From Cacconaster sp045642485 (GTDB lineage Bacteria; Bacteroidota; Bacteroidia; Bacteroidales; UBA932), in contig JAZUIV010000044.1 of NCBI GenBank assembly GCA_045642485.1, positions 1 through 21,126 of the forward strand: 21,126 nucleotides of DNA, given 5' to 3'. Made by a program: the position numbers and the translations under genes. Every line of letters begins with the position of its first letter. Positions within the stretch are counted from its first letter, which is position 1. The notes beneath the pieces are model-generated. The model ran no database searches and was not told the origin of the DNA. It worked only from the letters and a program-made list of their open reading frames with translations. Below, piece by piece: positions 15,002 to 21,126 of the stretch.

Positions 15002-15666
15002 GGATAAAGGCAGTAATCTTTGACCTCGACGGTACGCTGTATGACAAGAAAGGACTTACGCCCCTGATTGTGCTTCATAGCATACGGCATATACGATTGC
15101 TTTGGTGTGAGAGAAGGGTTCGGAAAGAGATGGCAGGTATTTGTTATGGTGACAAGTACCGCACATACAACGAGTTTTTCAAGCGTATCGCCCTTATGTC
15201 CGGCAAATCGCAATCCACAATCATAGAATGGTATATGGAGCAATATCTGCCCCTTCAGGCACAATTGCTGCAAAAGCATTTTCGTGCAAGGAAATGGGTG
15301 CTGCCGACGTTGGACAAACTGCGGCAGAAAGGACTGTTGCTGGCTTGCTATTCCGACTATGGCTTCATCAGCGGGAAACTGGAAGCCATCGGCATCTCTC
15401 CTGAAAAATTCGACCTGATAATAGACGCTCTGAGCGCCGGAGGCTTCAAACCCTGCCGCAAGTCACTGGAAACGGTGGCAACCCTTTTGAGCATCCATCC
15501 CGAAGAGGCATTGGTCGTTGGAGACAGGGAAGATACTGACGGAGCCGGAGCCAGAGCGGCCAATATGCAATGTATGATAGCGAACCGGCAATCACTCAAG
15601 GGTGAGCCGGGAAATGATGCCGTGCTTGAACTCGTCCTGAGCCAGCACATTGGGTTTGAACCGTGA
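14998..15666 (+). CDS. HAD-superfamily hydrolase (phosphatase-like)
   Basis: The 222-residue product begins at the ATG of MRIKAVIFDLDGTLYD, which overlaps the acyltransferase stop by four bases. All HAD motifs are present: nucleophile and acid Asp9/Asp11 (DLDGT), Ser109 (CYSDYG), Lys131 in GGFKP and GDREDTD (Asp166, Asp171). A helical cap of about 80 residues between motifs I and II is typical of subfamily I. It probably removes a phosphate from a small molecule, possibly linked to the lipid product of its partner gene. The last 75 bases overlap, tail to tail, the end of the GH3-family gene on the other strand. Confidence 0.87.
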   Translation: MRIKAVIFDLDGTLYDKKGLTPLIVLHSIRHIRLLWCERRVRKEMAGICYGDKYRTYNEFFKRIALMSGKSQSTIIEWYMEQYLPLQAQLLQKHFRARKWVLPTLDKLRQKGLLLACYSDYGFISGKLEAIGISPEKFDLIIDALSAGGFKPCRKSLETVATLLSIHPEEALVVGDREDTDGAGARAANMQCMIANRQSLKGEPGNDAVLELVLSQHIGFEP

Positions 15667-17298
15667 AGCATCGGCGTGAGTGACATTCAGACACTCCTGC
15701 TTGAAAGTGTCAAATGAGTTAGCCCTCAAGCGGAAAGAAACCGGCTGTCCCAAGCGGAAACTGTCCCTTTTTGCAGCATATTCTATATTGAGCGACTTTA
15801 AGTTTTCATCTACAATACGCCCGAAGTCATCAGCTTCCTGCTGCGTGGTGGCACAGTCGGCAAATTCGAAATACTGGTCATAACGGCTATTCTCCAGATT
15901 TGCATAAGCAACATAATACGTCAGTTCCAAGCCTGTGGCTTCCACTGCCTTGTTGACAGCGGATATAAACTGCCCTTCATACAACTTTTCGCCCGTGATG
16001 GAGACTATCCCGTTAACCTTTTGGACCATATGGATTCTGGGCGTATTCATAAACGGGGAAGCAGCCTGGACAATATCATTCATATTGTAACGGTACAAAC
16101 CCGAGAATGTTGTAACTAGAGGACAATACTTCTCCCCTTCTACCAATTCGGAAAGTTGATAAATCCTGGCATCAGGATTGTCAAAGTCCTCGGCTTTGCG
16201 GAACTCGAAATAGTGCATATGCGAAAAGAGTGCGGTCTCAATGCTGTCATCCAATACCAGACCGGTACGACATTCCGAAGAGAAATATGCAAACTCCTGA
16301 TGCAGCATTGCCTCGGGATAGGTACCAGCCAATTTATCAAGATATATTCGGGTGTTGCCACATTTCCAAGTGGTAAGCAGTTGGAGGTTGGGCCAGAAAT
16401 GTTTGGGCAACACCCGACCGTATGTCTCTTTGAGGCGGCGAAGTTCGGCAGCACGCTCAGGATTCGGCTTGAGATATGGACGGAACGCTTCTCGAATGTC
16501 TGCTGGAATGCCCACTTTCCCGCTCATTGTTCCCTGCTCTATGTCCGTGACGTATTCGTTCCACCATTGGTCCACATTGTGCTGCATCTCGACCATTGTG
16601 GAAGGATTGGCGGCAACGACAAGTGTCACGTTCCTTTCGATGCCCATACGCATAATGGCGTAATTCCTTGCAGTATAGTCTTCGATTCTGTAAATGTCGT
16701 TAGGGGAAGCATACAGTTTCCTGACGAATCCAGGACAACGTGCTTGCGTAAAGCCGGATACGGAACCGTATATGGTGCCGTCAGAGGTATAGCCCTCTAT
16801 TTGTTTGCCTACTACGGAAACGATATAACCGGTGAATACTTTCGGCCTGTTTTTGTAAAAGAGGTACAGCCACACCTTGTTCATCTTGCCATATACCCCC
16901 TTAAGATATTTTTTTGAAATAGGTATCCACTTGGGCTCCCCAGTCGCCCCGGAAGTGGTAGCATACAAGAGCGGGCGGCCCTGGAAAAGAACATCCGTTT
17001 CACCCTCTTTCATCCGATTGACGTAGGGACGGTAGTCCTCGTATTCCATAACAGGAATGCATTCCTGATAACGGAGGAACAGTTCCTCATCATTCCCGGC
17101 TTCGAGAATATAGGAGAACCGGTGTTCCCTTCCAAATACGGTATCTTTCCCATACTCTAATATAGAACGTAGAGTGGTTACCTGAGTGCGAGCGGGATTC
17201 TTGCTTGCCCGCCCGAGTCTGAGGTATTCCAAACCGCCGGCTATGGTTAGAAGCAGATTCGGAACAAAGGGACTATGTGTGTCTTTATTTACGGTCAT
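15592..17298 (-). CDS. GH3-family protein (bacterial GH3 auxin-responsive-promoter type)
   Basis: The 568-residue protein matches the bacterial GH3 family, relatives of plant acyl-acid amido synthetases within the adenylate-forming (ANL) superfamily. The phosphate-binding loop TTSGATGEPK is at 114-123. The TTFSGLYRYNMNDIV block, typical of the family's C-terminal half, and GEKLYE are also present. Family members activate a carboxylic acid as acyl-AMP and may pass it to an amine; the bacterial substrates are mostly unknown. The gene starts only six bases after the ABC-2 permease gene and is the last gene of that operon, which points to an exported or membrane product. Its 3' end runs 75 bases into the convergent HAD gene. 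Length and motifs look intact. Confidence 0.87.
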   Translation of the reverse strand: MTVNKDTHSPFVPNLLLTIAGGLEYLRLGRASKNPARTQVTTLRSILEYGKDTVFGREHRFSYILEAGNDEELFLRYQECIPVMEYEDYRPYVNRMKEGETDVLFQGRPLLYATTSGATGEPKWIPISKKYLKGVYGKMNKVWLYLFYKNRPKVFTGYIVSVVGKQIEGYTSDGTIYGSVSGFTQARCPGFVRKLYASPNDIYRIEDYTARNYAIMRMGIERNVTLVVAANPSTMVEMQHNVDQWWNEYVTDIEQGTMSGKVGIPADIREAFRPYLKPNPERAAELRRLKETYGRVLPKHFWPNLQLLTTWKCGNTRIYLDKLAGTYPEAMLHQEFAYFSSECRTGLVLDDSIETALFSHMHYFEFRKAEDFDNPDARIYQLSELVEGEKYCPLVTTFSGLYRYNMNDIVQAASPFMNTPRIHMVQKVNGIVSITGEKLYEGQFISAVNKAVEATGLELTYYVAYANLENSRYDQYFEFADCATTQQEADDFGRIVDENLKSLNIEYAAKRDSFRLGQPVSFRLRANSFDTFKQECLNVTHADASRFKPNVLAQDEFKHGIISRLTLE

Positions 17299-17304
17299 AA
17301 TATT

Positions 17305-18429
17305 TTATCTATGTATCTTCTTGAATGTGCATATCGCGAGACCCCACAAAACTCCGCATTGGATTGCCATAACCGAAAGCGGACGCAGCAAATCCTCTAT
17401 TCCCGCACCCTTCATATAAATGCTGCGCAGAGAGACAACAAGGTAGTGTGCCGGATTGATGACATTGAGTTTCTGCATCCATTCCACCATACTCTCGGAC
17501 GGAGTGAGAAAGCCTGACATATATTGTGATATCATCAGAAAGGCGGTGATTATCAGAAACGCCTGCATCGGATTGGAAGTGAGATTGTTTACAAAAACGG
17601 CAAAAGCGGGAACTCCCAGAATATAGAGGGAATAAACGATAAATATCAACCCGAAAGACTGTATTTCGGGCATACCATATACCAAGTAGGAGCAGACAAG
17701 GCCGACAACCATTGATGTCAATCCCGCTATATAACAGGAAAGAATCTTTGCGATTACCAGTGCGCCAGGTCTCATAGGGCTGACATTCATCAGTTCTGTA
17801 ATGCCGCTGATCTCCTCGTTGAGCATCGAACTGACTGACGTATTGCAGCAAATGACAAAGGCAATGGACAGCAAAGCGACCGACACCATAAACAGAACGT
17901 AGTCCATCGTCGGATTATACATATTGATTTCTCGTATAACATCTTCCTCCGGTTGCAGGTCAATTCCTTGATATCTGAAATATTTGGAAACGGATGATAA
18001 AATAGATGCTTGAATAAGTTTTGTCCCGAGAATGCCTTTTGTAACATCCACAGCCTTGACAGACAACTGCACCTTTTGCCGGTTGGAGGAATAGTAACTG
18101 CTTTCCAAACCCTTGGGGAAGAGGACAATGCAATCAATGTTTCCTTTTTCCATCAAATCAAATGCCTCATCGTAGGTAGCACAACACCCGGACAAGTTCA
18201 CTTTACTGGATCGGTCAAGTCCATCAATCAGCCTGTCTGATAACGGAGAATGGTCTGCATCTACAACTGCGACATTGACATTCTTCAAGTCAAAACTATA
18301 TATTCGGGTGAGGACGAGTACTGCAAATATCGGGATGACAATCATCAGCGCAACAAGAAGTCTGTTACGGAGCAACTGCTTGAGTTCCTTCTCTACGATA
18401 GTTAAAATGCCGATAAGTGACCTCTTCAT
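17305..18429 (-). CDS. ABC-2 type transporter permease (YbhR/YbhS type), second subunit
   Basis: The 374-residue protein has the ABC2_membrane_3 layout. A short cytoplasmic start (VEKELKQLLRNR) precedes one membrane helix (about 23-43). An extracytoplasmic domain of some 130 residues follows, then five more helices between about 175 and 365. Its start overlaps the end of the first permease by four bases (ATGA), indicating coupled synthesis. With the other permease it would form the heterodimeric channel of a YbhFSR-type exporter that works with the HlyD-family adaptor and tandem ATPase upstream. E. coli relatives export drugs or cations; the substrate here is unknown. Confidence 0.86.
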   Translation of the reverse strand: MKRSLIGILTIVEKELKQLLRNRLLVALMIVIPIFAVLVLTRIYSFDLKNVNVAVVDADHSPLSDRLIDGLDRSSKVNLSGCCATYDEAFDLMEKGNIDCIVLFPKGLESSYYSSNRQKVQLSVKAVDVTKGILGTKLIQASILSSVSKYFRYQGIDLQPEEDVIREINMYNPTMDYVLFMVSVALLSIAFVICCNTSVSSMLNEEISGITELMNVSPMRPGALVIAKILSCYIAGLTSMVVGLVCSYLVYGMPEIQSFGLIFIVYSLYILGVPAFAVFVNNLTSNPMQAFLIITAFLMISQYMSGFLTPSESMVEWMQKLNVINPAHYLVVSLRSIYMKGAGIEDLLRPLSVMAIQCGVLWGLAICTFKKIHR

Positions 18430-19496
18430 TTGCCAATCCTTTTCAGTTTAAATTGACACGCAAAGCCAAACACCAAGGTGGATATTGACATAAACAGCAC
18501 ATCCTTAACGATATAAATGGCATCCACACCCTGAATCAGCAACTTTCTCAACGCGTCCACATACCAGCGTACATAGATAAAACCGCTGATTTTATGTCCC
18601 CACTCGGGCAGGTTATCGACCGGAACAAACACCCCGCCGAAATAGATAACCGGCATAATGATGCCACTCCAGCAAATGGCAAAGACATTCACCTGACTGG
18701 ATGTAATCAGGGCAATATACATCCCGAGGCACATGGTAGTGAAAATATATAGGGCCGTAACAAGGAATATGGCGAAAAATGAGCCTCTGACGGGTATTCC
18801 TGTAATCAAAACGCCCACAACCAGCGTAATACAACCGACCAATAGCCCGATGGCAGAGTACGGAATCGACTTGCCAAAATAAAAAGCATTGATGCTTGTG
18901 GGAGACAGGGTGACTGAATCAATCGTTCCGAACTGCTTTTCCCGCACCAGCGAAGCTGAATTCAAAACCAGCACTACAAGCAAGATTACAAAAGCAATAA
19001 TGCCGGGCTGGAAAGAATAAGTACTGAGCAGTCTCGGATTGTACAACATCCTGCATGAAATCAAGTTCTCAGGTTGCTCTGACAACTCGGAATCAATAAT
19101 AGCCCTGATGTATATGCTTGCCGCACTGCCCATCGTGCAGTTGGAGGCATCAATGACTATTTGTACTGAATGAGAGCTTTCAAAATCCGGATCAAACACG
19201 ATAGCGGCGTTGATCTTGTTGACACGCATCAATTTCTCCGCTTCATCAAGATTGCTGACATAACCCTTGAAGCGGAACACGGGATTGTTTTCAAACCTTG
19301 AAACAAGACTTCTGCTGACTTCGCTGTGATGAGGAGCCACTGCCACCATTTTGACCGTCCTCACGTCAGTAGACAATATCAGGCTCAGTGCCACAGAGAG
19401 CAAAACCGGCACAATGAGTACGATGAAAAGCGTGCCCTTGTCGCGGATAATATGCCGCCACTCCTTGTGAATTATGGTCAGTAAGGGTAATCTCAT
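18426..19496 (-). CDS. ABC-2 type transporter permease (YbhR/YbhS type), first subunit
   Basis: The 356-residue protein has the same plan as the next permease. It has an N-terminal helix (LFIVLIVPVLLSVALSLILS, about 25-44), an extracytoplasmic domain to about 165, and five helices to the end. The motif VREKQFGTIDSVTLSPTS after the second helix is the conserved cytoplasmic loop of the family, which contacts the ATPase. It overlaps by four bases with both the ATPase gene before it and the permease after it, so the three are strictly coupled. Confidence 0.86.
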   Translation of the reverse strand: MRLPLLTIIHKEWRHIIRDKGTLFIVLIVPVLLSVALSLILSTDVRTVKMVAVAPHHSEVSRSLVSRFENNPVFRFKGYVSNLDEAEKLMRVNKINAAIVFDPDFESSHSVQIVIDASNCTMGSAASIYIRAIIDSELSEQPENLISCRMLYNPRLLSTYSFQPGIIAFVILLVVLVLNSASLVREKQFGTIDSVTLSPTSINAFYFGKSIPYSAIGLLVGCITLVVGVLITGIPVRGSFFAIFLVTALYIFTTMCLGMYIALITSSQVNVFAICWSGIIMPVIYFGGVFVPVDNLPEWGHKISGFIYVRWYVDALRKLLIQGVDAIYIVKDVLFMSISTLVFGFACQFKLKRIGK

Positions 19497-20932
19497 AGAT
19501 CCGCTTGCGTAATAAGGTCAAACACGTCATCGAAATCAGGAGATACGCCGGCCCTGACAAGAGACCTGAGGTCTCCCATCGCCTTGATTGTGCCATCCAC
19601 CATAATGCTCTGCCGGTCGCACCACAGCGCTTCCTCCATATTATGGGTGGTCACCAGAATGGTTGTGCCGCGCCCGGCCTCCGCCCGTATGATGTTCCAT
19701 ATCTGCTTCCTGGCCTCGACGTCAACGCCACTTGTAGGCTCATCAAGAAACAATATCTCTGGTTGGTGGAGAGCGGCCGCAGCAAAGCCGACACGCCTCT
19801 TCCAGCCCAGGGGGAGGCTTCCGAACATACGGTCTGCATAGTTTTCAAGACCAATCCTTACAAGGCAATCGTCTATCCGCTTGTCGGCATCTTTTCTCCT
19901 CATTCCATACATCCCGGCAATAAGTCTGAGATTCTCTCTGATGGTCAAATCTGTGGGAAGGCAGTCGCGCTGGCTCATATAGCCGATATGCTCCTTTATC
20001 TTCTCATAGTCCCTGTTCAGGTCAAGACCGGCAATCATTCCGGTACCTGATGTGGGTTTGGACAGTCCGCACAGCATCCTGATGGCTGTCGTCTTGCCCG
20101 CTCCGTTTGCTCCGAGAAAACCGAATATCTCGCCTTTCCGGACATTGAAACTGATGCCGTTCACTGCTGTGAAACTGCCGAAGCACTTGGTCAGACCGCT
20201 GACCTCTATCGCATTCTCGGCACCAAGCTGTTCGTTTGTATCGTCAATCGTCACCTCTTCCGGTGGAAGAATTTCTGACGGAATACCTAATTGCACTATC
20301 TTCCCTTCCTTTATCAAAGTGGCCCTGTCACACATCATTATCTCGTTTCTGTATGGAGATGAGATGATGATCGTTGTTCCGAAATCCTTGTTGAGAAGTT
20401 TAAGCACGTCTATAAGTTCCTTGCGCGACACGGCGTCGATACCGGTTGTCGGCTCGTCCAATATCAGTAATTTCGGCTTGTTGATGAGCGCGCAACAGAG
20501 CGCCAGTTTCTGCTTCATTCCACCGGAAAGATTACGCGCCAGACGGCCAGAAAACGGGGCGAGCTGGCGATAGATGGGTGCAATCATCCCATCATCCTTA
20601 TCAAACGGAAGACCGAACAAATTGGTATGGAAACTGATATTTTCCTCTACAGAGAGATCTGTGTACAAGGAAAATGTTGAAGGAACAAAACCGATAAGTT
20701 TACGGATTTCCTGCCTGTCCTTCACCAAATCAAAACCGAAAACGTTAACACTGCCGCTGTCCGGTTTCAAAAGCGTGCAAAGTATTCGTTCAAGAGTTGT
20801 CTTTCCAGCACCGTCGGCTCCGTAAATGCCGAAAATCTCTCCCTCCTTGATTTCAAGGGATACTCCGTCGAGAGCCTTCACCTTACCAAAGCTCTTGGAT
20901 AAATCCTTTATACTGACGGAGCCGTTTCCCAT
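19493..20932 (-). CDS. Tandem ABC ATPase (YbhF type)
   Basis: The 479-residue protein fuses two nucleotide-binding domains. NBD1 (about 5-215) has Walker A GADGAGKT (38-45), signature LSGGM (135-139) and Walker B LLILDE (Asp159, Glu160). Pro193 stands where the switch histidine should be (SSPYRNE). NBD2 (about 240-475) has Walker A GANGAGKT (274-281), a degenerate signature LPLGW (373-377), Walker B ILFLDE (Asp397, Glu398) and His430 in TTHNMEE. The two sites are therefore unequal. The LPLGW signature is, as I recall, common in YbhF-type fusions. It energises the two ABC-2 permeases encoded directly downstream. It starts 11 bases after the adaptor gene. Confidence 0.9.
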   Translation of the reverse strand: MGNGSVSIKDLSKSFGKVKALDGVSLEIKEGEIFGIYGADGAGKTTLERILCTLLKPDSGSVNVFGFDLVKDRQEIRKLIGFVPSTFSLYTDLSVEENISFHTNLFGLPFDKDDGMIAPIYRQLAPFSGRLARNLSGGMKQKLALCCALINKPKLLILDEPTTGIDAVSRKELIDVLKLLNKDFGTTIIISSPYRNEIMMCDRATLIKEGKIVQLGIPSEILPPEEVTIDDTNEQLGAENAIEVSGLTKCFGSFTAVNGISFNVRKGEIFGFLGANGAGKTTAIRMLCGLSKPTSGTGMIAGLDLNRDYEKIKEHIGYMSQRDCLPTDLTIRENLRLIAGMYGMRRKDADKRIDDCLVRIGLENYADRMFGSLPLGWKRRVGFAAAALHQPEILFLDEPTSGVDVEARKQIWNIIRAEAGRGTTILVTTHNMEEALWCDRQSIMVDGTIKAMGDLRSLVRAGVSPDFDDVFDLITQADL

Positions 20933-20943
20933 TGTGGCGGTAT

Positions 20944-21126
20944 TTATTTGAAATACACTTCTCCCGCTATTCCAGCTTTCAGGTAGCCGTCATTCTCAAC
21001 TGTGATTTTCGCCTCATAGACGAGGTTGGAACGCTCACTGTCCGTGAGGATTGTCTTGGGAGTGAATTCGCTCTCATCTGATATCCAGACAATCGTCCCT
21101 TCATATTCGCGAGTGCTGTCCTTGCC
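20944..21126 (-). CDS. HlyD-family efflux adaptor, C-terminal part (cut by window edge)
   Basis: The last 60 codons are visible, too few for a longer call. They read EYEGTIVWISDESEFTPKT, then ILTDSERSNLVYEAKITV, and NDGYLKAGIAGEVYFK before the TAA at 20944-20946. This is the typical C-terminal beta-barrel end of HlyD/YbhG-type periplasmic adaptor proteins, with the FTPKT and NLVY blocks. The adaptor links the inner-membrane ABC exporter to an outer-membrane channel. It is the first gene of the exporter set seen here; an outer-membrane factor or regulator may lie further upstream. Confidence 0.85.
   Translation of the reverse strand, partial: GKDSTREYEGTIVWISDESEFTPKTILTDSERSNLVYEAKITVENDGYLKAGIAGEVYFK

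Noticed and set aside
16156..16917. 253-codon open frame on the plus strand
   Set aside because: Antisense to the GH3-family gene, which has clear family motifs across the same bases.

Overview
The window looks like a chromosomal segment of a gut-type member of the Bacteroidales (Bacteroidota). Four promoter-like sites fit the phylum's consensus (TTG or TTTG, 19-20 bp, then TAnnTTTG). The lipoproteins, the Fibrobacter-succinogenes-major-paralogous (FISUMP) surface protein, the DUF6259 glycosidase-like protein and the bacterial GH3-family protein are also typical of the group. Genus cannot be decided from the sequence alone. No rRNA, tRNA, CRISPR array, transposase, integrase or reverse transcriptase gene was seen.

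Left part (1-11.8 kb): an accessory patchwork. A coiled-coil surface lipoprotein (555-2387) carries, out of frame behind a one-base insertion, a C-terminal FISUMP segment (2278-2463). Its codon pattern is that of a variable region written by a diversity-generating retroelement (DGR). A terminator and a fragment of a small gene that may be a DGR accessory follow. Next is a two-gene AbiL-like defence operon on the minus strand (RloA-like AAA ATPase plus RloB-like TOPRIM protein). Then comes an internally deleted AAA ATPase remnant. A second block holds a minus-strand operon of a 1266-residue zinc-ribbon membrane protein, a zinc-ribbon/2-TM/PH-like protein and a lipoprotein. Opposite it, divergently transcribed, is a further zinc-ribbon membrane protein. 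An internally deleted Fic gene closes the patchwork. A short hairpin-forming repeat (core TCATCCGTGCAGAC) lies at the joints between these blocks, near 223, 4742, 5251, 5310 and 11227.

Right part (11.8-21.1 kb): more ordinary chromosomal genes. A secreted DUF6259 glycosidase-like protein is on the minus strand. It is followed on the plus strand by a tightly coupled pair, a PlsC-like acyltransferase and a HAD hydrolase, behind a consensus promoter. Converging on that pair is a minus-strand operon: HlyD-family adaptor (cut by the window edge), tandem-NBD ABC ATPase, two ABC-2 permeases and a GH3-family acyl-adenylase/amide synthetase-like protein. The ABC genes form a YbhGFSR-type exporter. The downstream GH3 gene and the acyltransferase pair opposite suggest, as inference only, a lipid or acyl-amide link.

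Main points of interest: the silenced DGR-type variable region, the repeat-bounded module structure, and the zinc-ribbon membrane-protein locus of unknown function.
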